64,000 bases of DNA from Pectobacterium sp. A5351 (GCF_028335745.1 NZ_CP116477.1:3224001-3288000), one strand, 5' to 3'. Shown: positions 41,486-50,507, counted from the stretch's first letter. Translations and numbers: made by a program. The notes: generated by a model not told the origin, from the letters alone.

Positions 41486-42379
41486 ATGCGATTCGATTTA
41501 ACCGATCTCCGGCTGTTTCTCAATATTCAGAAAGCAGGCAGCATTACCGGCGGCGCCGCGGCGTCCAGCCTGACGGTACAAGCTGCCAGCGAACGCATCC
41601 GCGGCATGGAAGACGAACTTGGCGTACCGCTGCTGCTGCGTTCAAAGGCGGGCGTCTCGCTCACCGACGCGGGATTTTCGCTGGCACACCATGCCCACAT
41701 TATTCTGCGTCAGGTTGAACATATGCGCAGTGAATTACATCAATACAGCAAGGGGCTGCGCGGCCATATTCCGCTACTGTGCAACTCGGCAGCGCTGAAT
41801 GAATATTTACCCGCTCTGCTGGGTCGTTATCTGGTGGTCTGCCCGCAGATATCCGTATCGGTGAATGAAAAACTCAGCCGCGACATCGTGGATGCGGTTC
41901 GCAATCAAACTGCCGATCTCGGCATTGTTGCTGATACCGTACCGCTCGACAGGCTGGAAACCCGCCCGTTCCGTCAGGACGAACTGGTCGTCGTGGTGCC
42001 GCAAAACAGCATAGGGTTCGGCGAACAACGGCTCAGCCTTGCTGACATCGCCAATGCCGACTTTATCGGGCTTAGCGAAGGTGCGGCGCTACAGGAACAT
42101 ATTGACGAACATGCCAGAAGGCTGGGGAAACGCCTCAATTACCGCGTACGCCTTGCCAGCTTCGATGCCGTTACGCAGGTGATTCACAGCGGTATCGGCA
42201 TTGGCATTCTTCCACGCCATGCCGCACAGCGAATGATGGAGCGACTGGACATCCGTACAATCCCACTGTCAGACGACTGGGCGACACGTAATCTGGTTGT
42301 TTGCGCCCGCCAGTTTTCCGCACTTCCCGGCTATGTCAATGATTTCGTGGAGTTTATTACGACAGAGAACGCGACTTAA
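41486..42379 (+). CDS. LysR-family transcriptional regulator
   Basis: DNA-binding regulator of 297 residues: N-terminal winged helix (LRLFLNIQKAGSITGGAAA, then QAASERIRGMEDELGVPLLLR) and a C-terminal periplasmic-binding-protein-like effector domain (LGIVADTVPLD, GIGIGILPRHAA). The gene ends overlapping the stop of the convergent TauE/SafE permease gene by four bases. The ligand is unknown. Confidence 0.9.
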   Translation: MRFDLTDLRLFLNIQKAGSITGGAAASSLTVQAASERIRGMEDELGVPLLLRSKAGVSLTDAGFSLAHHAHIILRQVEHMRSELHQYSKGLRGHIPLLCNSAALNEYLPALLGRYLVVCPQISVSVNEKLSRDIVDAVRNQTADLGIVADTVPLDRLETRPFRQDELVVVVPQNSIGFGEQRLSLADIANADFIGLSEGAALQEHIDEHARRLGKRLNYRVRLASFDAVTQVIHSGIGIGILPRHAAQRMMERLDIRTIPLSDDWATRNLVVCARQFSALPGYVNDFVEFITTENAT

Positions 42380-43101
42380 ACCAGCCCGCGTGCGGCCATA
42401 TATCCGCCCAGTGCTATCAACCCGAGGAAGAAGCAGCGCCGGAAAACCTGCTCGCTAATCGCGTGGCGCAGGCGTTGCCCCATCATCATGCCCAGCAGCG
42501 CGGGAATCAGCGCCAGCATCGACTGCCAGAGATCGATGCCCTGTAGCCCACTCCCCTGCATTAGCTGTAACGCCAGCCCCAACGTGGAAACGGTAAATGC
42601 CAGCCCCAGCGCCTGTACCAGATCGTTTTTATTGAGCCGCAGGCATTGCAGGTAAGGCACGGCAGGAATCACGAAAACCCCCGTTGTCGCCGTGATGGCA
42701 CCCGTGATGTAACCCACCAGCGGGGATAGCCAGACTTCATGACGACCAGGCTGCGGCAACGTGGTCGCCAGAATCCCCCACAGGCCGTAAACCACCAAAA
42801 TGCCGCCAAGCGCCGTGCTCGTCCATGACGATGACGAGGTTAACGTCGGTAGGCCATTCCAGAGTGTTCCAATGATAATCCCGGCAAACAGCGTCCCAAA
42901 CCGCATAATCAAGCTGAGAAAGGCGGGACCGCAGACAAGTTGCCAGATGTTGGTCACAAGAGAAGGGACTATCAGTAACCCTGCCGCGCTAGCGGCGGGC
43001 ATCACCAGCGTTAACAGCCCCATCGCGATGGTCGGTAACCCCAGGCCAATCACGCCTTTCACCACGCCAGCCAGCAGGAACACCACTATCATCGTCGTCA
43101 T
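42376..43101 (-). CDS. TauE/SafE family membrane permease
   Basis: Predicted sulfite/organic anion exporter of the TauE/SafE family, 241 residues with about seven hydrophobic segments, the glycine-rich first repeat GVVKGVIGLGLPTIAMGLL and the second repeat GYITGAITATTGVFVIPAVPYLQ. Such proteins move sulfonates, sulfite or other anions across the inner membrane; the substrate here is not evident. It converges on the LysR gene. Confidence 0.87.
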   Translation of the reverse strand: MTTMIVVFLLAGVVKGVIGLGLPTIAMGLLTLVMPAASAAGLLIVPSLVTNIWQLVCGPAFLSLIMRFGTLFAGIIIGTLWNGLPTLTSSSSWTSTALGGILVVYGLWGILATTLPQPGRHEVWLSPLVGYITGAITATTGVFVIPAVPYLQCLRLNKNDLVQALGLAFTVSTLGLALQLMQGSGLQGIDLWQSMLALIPALLGMMMGQRLRHAISEQVFRRCFFLGLIALGGYMAARGLV

Positions 43102-43729
43102 TCATCGCCTCGGTTTGCAACACATATTTTTATAAAACAGTAAGATAGGAAAGAATAAAAAAACGCTACGAATGAATATTCCAACGATGCGACAAGGCTG
43201 TCTATGCGGATTGTATTGAGGGTGATTCAGGGAAAATTTGAGGTAAAGGTAGGATTAGGAAGAGTGAGATTCTCGACAGTCCTTTGAGTCACATCTTTAT
43301 GCAGGCTCAGAGGCCGTTTCGTGCGCCACAATACCGTTATTCTCATGCTACTTCGTCGCACGCGCCCGACATAGGGGGCTACGCCAGCCCCCTATGAACC
43401 CCGGCTTTTGGCGGGAATTATGCCGCTAAAGCGGTGCCTTCGTCGGTATCAGGCTTAGAGGACCGCTTGCGACACGTTTACTCGCCCCATAAACGGGGCT
43501 CGCCCTTCGGGCCAGCACGAGTGCTGTTCAAAAACGTCTCTGACGTTTTTGTCGGACGTGGCGCAAGCTTTCGCCGCGTCCATGCGGCTCATCCTAAGCC
43601 TGCTATCTCCTCAGCATAATTTTTTACGCCAGATAACGGCCAGACCCGATGGCATCCTTACATTGTGTATAAGGAGCAGCCCTTGCGAAAGAGAAGACGG
43701 ATACAGCATAAGCAGTACCCGAAAATATC
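43102..43729. other. Hairpin-rich intergenic region between the permease and mltB
   Basis: A 628-base gap without a credible gene. The part from 43340 to 43620 is packed with palindromes: ATAGGGGGCT / AGCCCCCTAT (43371-43397), GCCCC / GGGGC, AAAAACGTC / GACGTTTTT (about 43530-43550), GGCG / CGCC and others. It resembles a cluster of repetitive extragenic elements and shares the AAAACGT...ACGTTTT type of stem with copy D at 36.97 kb. The left part (43102-43340) shows nothing recognisable. Confidence 0.6.
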
Positions 43730-44800
43730 TTAGCGAGCGCGGCCTACGGCTTCGCCGAGCTGCCATACGGCCATCGCGTAGTGCGTGCTGTGGTTGTAGC
43801 GCGTGATGGTGTAGAAGTTCGGTAATCCGTACCAGTATTGATAGCCCGTACCGATATCCAACCGCAGCAGGCTGGCTTCACTGTACCCCGCCAGCGAATG
43901 CTGTGGCGTTAAGCCCGCAGCCTGGAGTTCAGTGAGCGAGTAACGGGTATTAAAACCATTCGCCAGCAGCGGTGCCTGACCGTTTGCCTGCACCGCCACA
44001 GGGGCACCCTTCACCCACCCGTGCGCTTTGAAATAGTTGGCCACGCTGCCAATCGCGTCCACCGGATCCCACAGGTTGGTATGCCCGTTGCCGTCGAAAT
44101 CCACGGCGTAATTCTTGAAGGATGACGGCATAAACTGCCCGTAGCCCATCGCCCCCGCGTAAGAGCCGCGCAGGCTGAGCGGATCGTTGCCTTCTTTACG
44201 CGCCATCAGCAGGAACGTTTCCAGCTCGCCCGCAAAGTAATCGGCACGTCGCGGGTAATCAAACGCCAGCGTTGCCAATGCATCGATGATGCGCGTTTTC
44301 CCCATCACTCTGCCCCAGCGGGTTTCAACGCCAATAATGCCGACGATGATCTCAGGCGGAACACCGTAAATGTTTTGGGCACGCTGTAACGCATCCTGAT
44401 ATTGATTCCAGAACGCCACGCCGTTCTGCACGTTGTCTGGCGTAATAAACTGATTACGGTAGCGGTTCCAGGCACCGTTCGGCCCTGAAGGCGGACGCGA
44501 AGTCGGGGCTTGTTTATCCATCAGGCGGATTACCCAGTCCAGACTCTTTGCCTGGACCAGCACATCATGCAGTTGCTGGCGATTAAAGCCGTGTTCCAGC
44601 ACCATTTTATCGACAAACCGCGCGGTAGCCGGGTTGGTCGCAAAATCGCCGCCTAACGGATGGACATTGTGTGCAGGTTCAAGCAGGAAGCCGCCTTTGA
44701 AAGGATTACCTGAAGGTGCTTCTGCGGGAGGGGGAGCCGGCTGACTGCTACAGGCCGAGAGCAAAACAAGCAGAGGGAGAAAACGAACCAAATGACGCAT
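43730..44800 (-). CDS. mltB: Membrane-bound lytic murein transglycosylase B
   Basis: Outer-membrane lipoprotein that cleaves peptidoglycan between MurNAc and GlcNAc, forming 1,6-anhydro ends. The 356-residue product has a lipobox LLSAC (Cys at about 17), the catalytic glutamate in IVGIIGVETRWGR (around 160), and the SltB-type segments RADYFAGELETFLLMA, GAMGYGQFMPSSF and DLWDPVDAIGSVANYF (here NLWDPVDAIGSVANYF). Length matches E. coli MltB (361). Confidence 0.96.
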   Translation of the reverse strand: MRHLVRFLPLLVLLSACSSQPAPPPAEAPSGNPFKGGFLLEPAHNVHPLGGDFATNPATARFVDKMVLEHGFNRQQLHDVLVQAKSLDWVIRLMDKQAPTSRPPSGPNGAWNRYRNQFITPDNVQNGVAFWNQYQDALQRAQNIYGVPPEIIVGIIGVETRWGRVMGKTRIIDALATLAFDYPRRADYFAGELETFLLMARKEGNDPLSLRGSYAGAMGYGQFMPSSFKNYAVDFDGNGHTNLWDPVDAIGSVANYFKAHGWVKGAPVAVQANGQAPLLANGFNTRYSLTELQAAGLTPQHSLAGYSEASLLRLDIGTGYQYWYGLPNFYTITRYNHSTHYAMAVWQLGEAVGRAR

Positions 44801-44858
44801 CAGATATCCGTATAGCCGTTAAGAAATCAATACCCGCTATGGTAAAGGATTGTCTGAT

Positions 44859-44904
44859 GTGAAAAAACCAGCCGGAGGTGAAAAAACCAACCGGAGGTAA
44901 AAAA
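44859..44904. repeat. 19-bp tandem repeat upstream of mltB
   Basis: GTGAAAAAACCAGCCGGAG is repeated once with a single change and then begins again as GTAAAAAAG. It lies about 60 bases before the mltB start; no function is apparent. Confidence 0.7.
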
Positions 44905-44954
44905 GTGCAGCGCGCCGAGCAGATGACAGACCGACGCACGCCATCACATCCGAA

Positions 44955-45296
44955 TCAGTTTTTCTTCACAAACTCGGATTTCAGCTTCATCGGGCCGAAA
45001 CCATCGATTTTACAATCAATATTGTGATCGCCTTCAACCAGACGAATGCCCTTCACACGGGTGCCGATTTTCAGCGGGGTGGAGCTGCCTTTTACTTTCA
45101 GGTCTTTAATGACCGTTACCGTGTCGCCGTCCGCCAGCAGATTGCCGTTAGCATCTCTGACTACTAAGCCCTCATCCTGCGCCGTCGCGTCATCTGTTGC
45201 GGACCACTCATTTCCGCATTCCGGGCAATTGAACATTTCGCCTTCTTGCCAGGTATATTCAGAACTGCATTTCGGACAATGAGGTAACTGTTGCAT
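44955..45296 (-). CDS. yjdM: PhnA/YjdM family zinc-ribbon protein
   Basis: Small protein annotated as PhnA in Enterobacterales; the E. coli protein has no proven role in phosphonate use. The 113-residue product has an N-terminal zinc ribbon (CPKC, then CPEC, residues 8-27) and a C-terminal PhnA domain ([46 protein letters not shown]), the standard size and arrangement. It is the last core gene before the island. Confidence 0.93.
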   Translation of the reverse strand: MQQLPHCPKCSSEYTWQEGEMFNCPECGNEWSATDDATAQDEGLVVRDANGNLLADGDTVTVIKDLKVKGSSTPLKIGTRVKGIRLVEGDHNIDCKIDGFGPMKLKSEFVKKN

Positions 45297-45437
45297 GATA
45301 AACTCCTGAAAAATTCACAATAAAAAAGTAATAAATATCATTAGGTAACTACCATATTTTCGATATTTTACCCTTTTATACATATTTTTGATAGTGAAGC
45401 AGCATTTATCGTGACTTTACTGCCCATCTGACACCCT

Positions 45438-45525
45438 GTTCTTCCCCACATAAACTGGACACAGCACTAAGCGAGGTGCTGGTTTTCAAAGTGCTCCTGG
45501 CTGAGGCCGCCACAGGCACTGTAAA
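45438..45525 (-). mobile_element. IS3-family transposase tail and terminal remnant
   Basis: On the minus strand, one frame gives SVYSACGGLSQEHFENQHLA and a stop, the typical C-terminus of an IS3-family OrfB transposase, followed by TGTCCAGTTTATGTGGGG, like the inverted repeat end of such elements. Nothing else of the element is present. It is fused to the 3' end of the island integrase, which reads through it in another frame. Confidence 0.8.
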
Positions 45526-47159
45526 CGCTCTTTCAGCAATGAACGGTTAAACCAGTCCGAAGCTTTATCGCCATATCCTTTTACAGGGTGGTAAGGAAGC
45601 TCGGGAAATAAACGTTCATGACCTGCTTTCTTCAATGCTTCGCAATAGCGGACTAATCCAAGTTTGATCAATGTCGGATGCAACGGTATTTTCCGTCGCG
45701 AATGAATAGTTTTTAGTGACTGATCGGCACGCTCATTGCTGATTTCGAAGAAATAAAACCCCACCGCATCCTGCTTAATATCGTCAAGATAAAGCTGACA
45801 TAATTCATTTATCCTCGCGCCGGTAAAAAAGCCAATTAGCGGTAACCAGTAATGAAATGCACGATAATGATGGAATTGCCCCTGACTGTTTTTATCGACA
45901 GTCCCACGTTTATACCAAGGCATACCAAAAATAGCGTTTAAATCCTCATCAGTGAAATCAGATTTGAAATCCTGATCCATCTTTTCATTTTCTACAGGCG
46001 CAAAGAATTTATTCGCAGGAGACTTAATAAAAATGCCTTCTCCATCAGCCCACTGGAAAGCCTCGAAGAGAATTCGCATATATTTACGAACGGCATTATC
46101 GCTCATTAGAGGGTCGCCATTCTCTTTTGCCTTGACAATCAATTCATGAACATCATTGATTTTATATCTTATTTTCGCCAGATCGCGCCTTGCAGGTATC
46201 GACCTTAGTAAGCTCTCATACTTACGGAGGAAGTCACGGTCAACTTTTTCAAGCGTTGGATCACCCATTACTTCAGCCAGTAGACTACAACCTTCCCGAA
46301 TTCGATTCTCTGCCTTTTCGGTGAATTTACCCCCACGCTTGTAGCGAATATATTTTTCACATAACTCGCTCATTTTCACCGAGTAGTATTTACGATTTAC
46401 ATACTCATTCTCCGGCAATGATGGGGACAATATTGCAGTGGATATTTCTTTTGACTTCTCAGGAATTGCAGGAGAGAGCGCGGGGCTATATGACAGCCAA
46501 AATAATCGTAAGCGCTCGGCTTGCACACGATGAATCATTAATGAAGTAGGTGAGATTTCGACACCGGGAAAGTCAACGAACCATGCAGCTTTGGATGAAG
46601 CCTCTGAGGATTTAAACGCGGTTTCTGCTTCCAGCGTCTCGCCTGCAATCATCTGACGTAATATACGTGAAGTAACCAAAGGCTGGATATAACCGTTCAG
46701 AGAACCTCTGATCCCGATGTTAATGGCACTGTCGATGATAAATCCAGAAGCCTCAGGATCATCCTTATCAACGAGTGAAAGATCTTCTACATAGTAGGCA
46801 GGACGCCCATCAGCAAGCCAAAAAAGCGGGATATTCGTATCAAGTAGTCGCTGCGCCACTTGTTGCAGGGAAGCGCTAGTTAAACCGCAAAATTCAGCGA
46901 GGCTGATCATTCCTTCTCCGGCCAAAGCAGGCGCACTGCTTACCAACTTTTCTCTATCCAATTTTTGATACTCACCCAGACATCGCTGCCAGACAACCAA
47001 TAGACCTGCGGCAATCGCTCGAGCTTTTCTGATGTCGTTTGTTTCTGTTGAAGCGTGAATCTCACGCTGTCCCGTGTAGAGACGGTATCGGGCGGGAACT
47101 GCAATACGGACAACATAAATACCGCTGCTACGGCGATACAGATTATCACGTTAAGCCAT
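45486..47159 (-). pseudogene. Island tyrosine integrase, broken at both ends
   Basis: Phage-type site-specific integrase, probably the original one of this island. The frame runs from ATG at 47159, but codon 3 is TAA; after it the coding sequence continues without a break (RDNLYRRSSGIYVVRIAVP, a normal integrase N-terminus) to about 45530. The central part has a core-binding domain and the first catalytic arginine (GFFTGARINELCQL), but the HxxR box and the nucleophilic tyrosine are absent: after DWFNRSLLKE the frame enters the IS3 remnant and ends. It therefore cannot catalyse recombination. A TTG at 47000 could start a shorter, equally inactive product. Confidence 0.85.
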
Positions 47160-47587
47160 CGGCTGTATGACCTCTATGTAGTAGAGGCTACGCGATTTCA
47201 CTCTGAATGAATTTAATGTTAATTAAATCAATAAGATATAAGTGACTGGTGCGATAATAGGAACAACACCTATCACGTATTCTATTGATTATAAATATTA
47301 ATTCCCTGTTCTATTTTCACACATGCCCCCAATAATGCCCCCGAATAATTTTTTGACCAATTTAAGGCTTATGTTTATAGGTGGTGAAGGGATAGCGTTC
47401 TCTTCTGTCAGAATTAAATCCAATTTAAATAATTATCATAATAATGATAACCCAAATAACCATTTTAAATCATACACATCGCACGATAACCACTATTGAC
47501 TCATCGACTAAAAAATGCAGAAATTACCCTCCCATAAGGAAAAAGGATTTATGGGGCAGGATTATGGATAATATTAAGGAATAAATA
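47160..47587. other. AT-rich gap between the broken integrase and hcp
   Basis: No gene seen. At 47323-47346 the sequence AATGCCCCC occurs twice 13 bases apart (ATGCCCCCAATAATGCCCCC); direct repeats of this kind upstream of an integrase may be arm-type binding sites. A ribosome site (TTAAGGAATAA) precedes hcp. Confidence 0.45.
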
Positions 47588-48067
47588 ATGGCAAATTTGA
47601 TCTATCTGAAACTCACCGGCATCAAACAAGGTCTTATCTCTGCGGGCTGTTCAAGTGCAGACTCCATAGGCAATAAATATCAGGCTTCCCATGAAGATGA
47701 GATTTTTGTTTATGAGTTAATGAACCAGATAACAAGACAAGATAACGTTTCACTCTCCCCTGTAGAAATCAGAAAACCAATAGATAAAGCCACCCCGCTT
47801 CTGGCACAGGCATTGAATGGTAATGAAAAACTAACCTGTGAGTTCTTTTTTTACAGGACTTCTCAGTCAGGTGGTAATGAACTCTATTTTAAAATGGTGT
47901 TAAGAGATGCGGTTATCAATGATATTCGTTTTTTCGCCCCAAACTCATTAACGCATAACGAATTACAACCACAAGAGAATATTTCATTTAAGTTCGCATC
48001 GATTGAATGGGAGCATGTGGTTGCTCGGACAAGCTCTTATATCTTATGGAAAGATGTGGAGTATTAA
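47588..48067 (+). CDS. hcp: Hcp, type VI secretion tube protein
   Basis: Forms the hexameric rings of the type VI inner tube and often carries effectors. The 159-residue product has the conserved enterobacterial Hcp sequence: MANLIYLKLTGIKQGLISAG, SIGNKYQASHEDEIFVYE, VEIRKPIDKATPLLAQAL, LTHNELQPQE and the C-terminal SIEWEHV. No structural type VI genes are nearby, so this is an orphan hcp that would work with a system elsewhere in the genome. The DUF4225 gene begins one base after its stop codon, a strong sign that the two act together. Confidence 0.93.
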   Translation: MANLIYLKLTGIKQGLISAGCSSADSIGNKYQASHEDEIFVYELMNQITRQDNVSLSPVEIRKPIDKATPLLAQALNGNEKLTCEFFFYRTSQSGGNELYFKMVLRDAVINDIRFFAPNSLTHNELQPQENISFKFASIEWEHVVARTSSYILWKDVEY

Positions 48068-48068
48068 G

Positions 48069-48905
48069 ATGAGTATTGATTCATCACATCAATTTCACTT
48101 TTTAGAGGAAAGCAACCGCCTGAGGAGGGTTGCTCTACTGGCTTCCTCTTTTTTCATTCAAGATAAAACATTAAGAATGCGTTATCTTCGTGAAATTGAG
48201 GATTTCATCAATGAAACAGAGATGAAACTCAGGTCATCAACAATTAGTTTTTTTGATAAAAATCATATCCTGTATGAATTGGTAACCGAGCGTGAAGAAA
48301 CAGAAAGAGACTACCAAAAACTACGAACCGGTGATTATGTAAAATATATCGTTACGGATATATTTGAAGACCAGGGTGTTTTAAAATACACCAAAATCGC
48401 ATCTGGTGTTGTTTCGGGTGGTTTTCAGGCATTTATGGGAGTTCAGTTATATAGATTGGGAAAACATCTCAATGTAAAGCATTTTAAATCATTCGGGGTT
48501 TTATTAGTTTCTCATGGCGGTAATAACATCTATGAGTCATTAAGTCCTATTCTCCATGATGGGGAATATAGTTCAGGAACAGTCAGAGACATATACAGAG
48601 GTCTTGCATCTTTAGCTGGATATAATAAAGATACCGGAGATGCCTTGTATAGTTTTGGTGATTTGTCCCTCACCATTTACGCCTCTTTAAGGACACCTGT
48701 CTTAGTAGACAGTCCTACTCGATTGTTATCAAGAGGATTTCTGGAAAGACCCAGGATAACAAAATTATTTAAATATGCACATTCAGACTTCAAACCTAAA
48801 TATACTGCCGCAAGTAGCATAATGAAGGTTTATATGGTAGGGGGTTCTGCCTACAAAATATATGCTGAATTTACAGATGAAAATTACCGCTTAGGTGATA
48901 AGTGA
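48069..48905 (+). CDS. DUF4225 protein, probable Hcp-delivered type VI effector
   Basis: Putative antibacterial toxin of 278 residues. The N-terminal half is helical and charged; the C-terminal half has the DUF4225 features, a glycine-rich hydrophobic stretch (IASGVVSGGFQAFMGVQLY) followed by SHGGNNIYESL. Family members are commonly encoded right after hcp or beside other type VI genes, and the start is one base after hcp here. I infer delivery by Hcp; the mode of killing is unknown, the hydrophobic region suggesting a membrane target. ATG 48069 is preferred over an upstream start inside hcp. Confidence 0.78.
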   Translation: MSIDSSHQFHFLEESNRLRRVALLASSFFIQDKTLRMRYLREIEDFINETEMKLRSSTISFFDKNHILYELVTEREETERDYQKLRTGDYVKYIVTDIFEDQGVLKYTKIASGVVSGGFQAFMGVQLYRLGKHLNVKHFKSFGVLLVSHGGNNIYESLSPILHDGEYSSGTVRDIYRGLASLAGYNKDTGDALYSFGDLSLTIYASLRTPVLVDSPTRLLSRGFLERPRITKLFKYAHSDFKPKYTAASSIMKVYMVGGSAYKIYAEFTDENYRLGDK

Positions 48906-48966
48906 TTCTTTGGCCTAAAGGAATTAGGCTCATCACCCCATGTAGCAATGACAAATGTCATTGCTA
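48902..48966. terminator. Two hairpins between the effector and the candidate immunity genes
   Basis: GTGAT...GCCTAA / TTAGGC...ATCAC (48902-48936) and TAGCAATGAC / GTCATTGCTA with a 4-base loop (48943-48966). They separate convergent transcription units and probably act as a terminator, though neither has a classical T-run. Confidence 0.5.
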
Positions 48967-48996
48967 ACTTCCACAAGTATAAAAATTACATATCAT

Positions 48997-49392
48997 TTAA
49001 AACCTGACTAAATAATTAAATGAATTTAAAACCCGCAAAGGGATTAACTTAATCATCATAATCATTGTGATTTTGTAACTTTCACTTTTAGCTTTCATAA
49101 AACTGATAACCGCGATTCCATAAATTAATAAAAATATTTTTATACTGTTTATTACAACACCATACTCATAGTAACCATAAATAGCAAATCCCAGAGACAT
49201 AAGAAAAAGCATCAGCATCTCATTCCAGCACAGATATGCGATAAAATAAATATAATCAGAAAAAGATTCAATATCTTTTATTTTTATATTTTTCCCATAA
49301 GCTCTGTTTTTTGTATCTACATAGTTATTTTTCAGGCGAAGTAATTCCCTGACTCTCAATCCTGATTTTAAGATTAGCACTCTTTTATTCAT
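48997..49392 (-). CDS. Small membrane protein, candidate immunity protein (copy 2)
   Basis: A 131-residue protein with three or four hydrophobic segments. Its first 25 residues (MNKRVLILKSGLRVRELLRL) closely resemble those of the neighbouring gene, so the two are paralogs that have diverged towards the C-terminus. The start ATG (49392) overlaps the stop of the upstream gene as TAATG, so the pair is translationally coupled. Its position facing the Hcp/DUF4225 genes suggests immunity to a membrane-acting effector; that is inference. Confidence 0.65.
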   Translation of the reverse strand: MNKRVLILKSGLRVRELLRLKNNYVDTKNRAYGKNIKIKDIESFSDYIYFIAYLCWNEMLMLFLMSLGFAIYGYYEYGVVINSIKIFLLIYGIAVISFMKAKSESYKITMIMMIKLIPLRVLNSFNYLVRF

Positions 49393-49844
49393 TACACGCT
49401 CCCTCGCATGAACCATATCCAATAACCAATCTCGAATTTGAATAAGGTTGAAATAAAATCAGTTAGTAAAAAAATTACCAATCTAAATTTAATTAATTTT
49501 ACAACTGTGATTATTCGTATATGATAAAAATTACTCTCAACCTTTAATACGCAAAAAGAAATTATAGAAAAAAGAATAAAAAATACTGTTATACTTGCAA
49601 CCACATTCCCGTTTTTATAAAAATCATAAATAGAAAAAAATAGACTCATGAAGACAGGAAGATACATTGCTTTCCAGCATAAACGAGTAACGATAAAAAC
49701 ATAGTCTGTAAAGGATTCAGCTTTCTTCGCTGGGGTATTAAATTTAAAATTATCGTTTGTGACATAGACGTAATTATTTTTCAGGCGAAGTAGCTCCCTG
49801 ACTGTCAGCCCTGATTTTAAGAGTAGTGCTCTTTTATCCATCAT
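49392..49844 (-). CDS. Small membrane protein, candidate immunity protein (copy 1)
   Basis: A 150-residue paralog of the previous gene, beginning MMDKRALLLKSGLTVRELLRLKNNYV and with predicted membrane segments near 50-70, 75-95 and 105-135. First gene of the coupled pair. No known domain recognised. Low GC and lack of similarity to the core genes fit recent transfer. Confidence 0.65.
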   Translation of the reverse strand: MMDKRALLLKSGLTVRELLRLKNNYVYVTNDNFKFNTPAKKAESFTDYVFIVTRLCWKAMYLPVFMSLFFSIYDFYKNGNVVASITVFFILFSIISFCVLKVESNFYHIRIITVVKLIKFRLVIFLLTDFISTLFKFEIGYWIWFMRGSV

Positions 49845-49883
49845 CCATTCCCTTGATTGTTTGTCCTGCTAACCAGCTAAACC

Positions 49884-50078
49884 TTACCCTTTCGGCTCAA
49901 TCCCCTGCTTTCTTAATTCCTGACGGGCAAGCTCTTTGAACCAGTTTCCGAGACTGACACCTTCTTTTGCAACTACCTCATCTAGCTGTTCGCGTAACTC
50001 AGGTGAAATCCGGATCTGAAAAGTGGGTGATTTCCCCATCGATGAAGATTTTTTCGTATCGCGTTTTATCGTTGACAT
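49884..50078 (-). CDS. Ribbon-helix-helix DNA-binding protein (Arc/CopG type)
   Basis: A 64-residue protein: a basic N-terminus, then TFQIRISPELREQLDEVVAKEGVSLGNWFKELARQEL, split as the beta strand FQIRIS, helix PELREQLDEVVAKEG and helix SLGNWFKELARQEL of an RHH fold. It could be an antitoxin or a plasmid-type repressor. No toxin gene lies directly beside it on the same strand. The ribosome site overlaps a perfect operator repeat, so strong autoregulation is expected. Confidence 0.8.
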   Translation of the reverse strand: MSTIKRDTKKSSSMGKSPTFQIRISPELREQLDEVVAKEGVSLGNWFKELARQELRKQGIEPKG

Positions 50079-50121
50079 GTACGTACCTTTTTAACTATGC
50101 TGAGTTTTATAGGTACGTACA
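50079..50121 (-). promoter_or_regulatory. Perfect inverted-repeat operator of the RHH gene
   Basis: TGTACGTACCT at 50079-50089 and AGGTACGTACA at 50111-50121 are exact reverse complements 21 bases apart. The proximal copy covers the ribosome site of the RHH gene and the interval can hold a promoter. RHH repressors bind such paired short palindromes. Confidence 0.75.
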
Positions 50122-50218
50122 CTATCACAAAAGCACATTACACTCATCACCAGTTTCGCCCCTGAAAGGTATTGGTCTACCAGACAGGGGCTGACCACAC
50201 CGTTAAGGAAGTAACGAC

Positions 50219-50329
50219 ATGGCTATCGGCAAGTCTAGCAATTCCCTTATTGATAAGCACCTTAAACAAGTTAAACGTTATTTTAATCTGTTCTGGCAAC
50301 AAGCTACGGAGGTGCGTTATGTTCGATAA
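50219..50329 (+). CDS. Small basic protein of 36 residues
   Basis: ATG at 50219 follows TAAGGAAG and gives MAIGKSSNSLIDKHLKQVKR and 16 more residues, ending in TAA at 50327-50329. The next small gene starts inside its last codons, so the two look like a coupled pair. Function unknown. It is divergent from the RHH gene and could share its operator. Confidence 0.5.
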   Translation: MAIGKSSNSLIDKHLKQVKRYFNLFWQQATEVRYVR

Positions 50330-50498
50330 CACACCTTTAGAACAGGAAGAAATCATCGACCAGTGCAGGGCGTTGATCTATGCCGTGATCGAGACCAAGC
50401 AACCACAGGTGAAAGAAATTCTGACGTTCATCCTCTGGGAAAGGCTCGACTGGCTGTATCAGGACTACCACTCCGAAGGGGCCGTTCACGATCAATAA
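50319..50498 (+). CDS. Small acidic protein of 59 residues
   Basis: Starts with ATG 50319 (MFDNTPLEQEEIIDQCRALI) behind GGAGGTGCG, overlapping the end of the 36-residue gene by 11 bases. The protein is mostly helical and acidic (ETKQPQVKEILTFILWERLD). The same frame is open upstream to 50172 but that part has no ribosome site. I do not recognise the family. Confidence 0.6.
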   Translation: MFDNTPLEQEEIIDQCRALIYAVIETKQPQVKEILTFILWERLDWLYQDYHSEGAVHDQ

Positions 50499-50507
50499 GT
50501 CTTATAA

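Noticed and set aside
46940..47149. Separate 69-residue gene upstream of the integrase
   Set aside because: Another frame across the same bases encodes a typical integrase N-terminus continuous with the rest of the integrase.
45297..47587. tRNA gene as the island's attachment site
   Set aside because: No tRNA-like cloverleaf or conserved T-loop sequence was seen near the broken integrase.
50172..50498. 108-residue gene starting at 50172
   Set aside because: The first 49 codons have no ribosome site and run through a separate 36-residue frame; the ATG at 50319 has a good GGAGG site.
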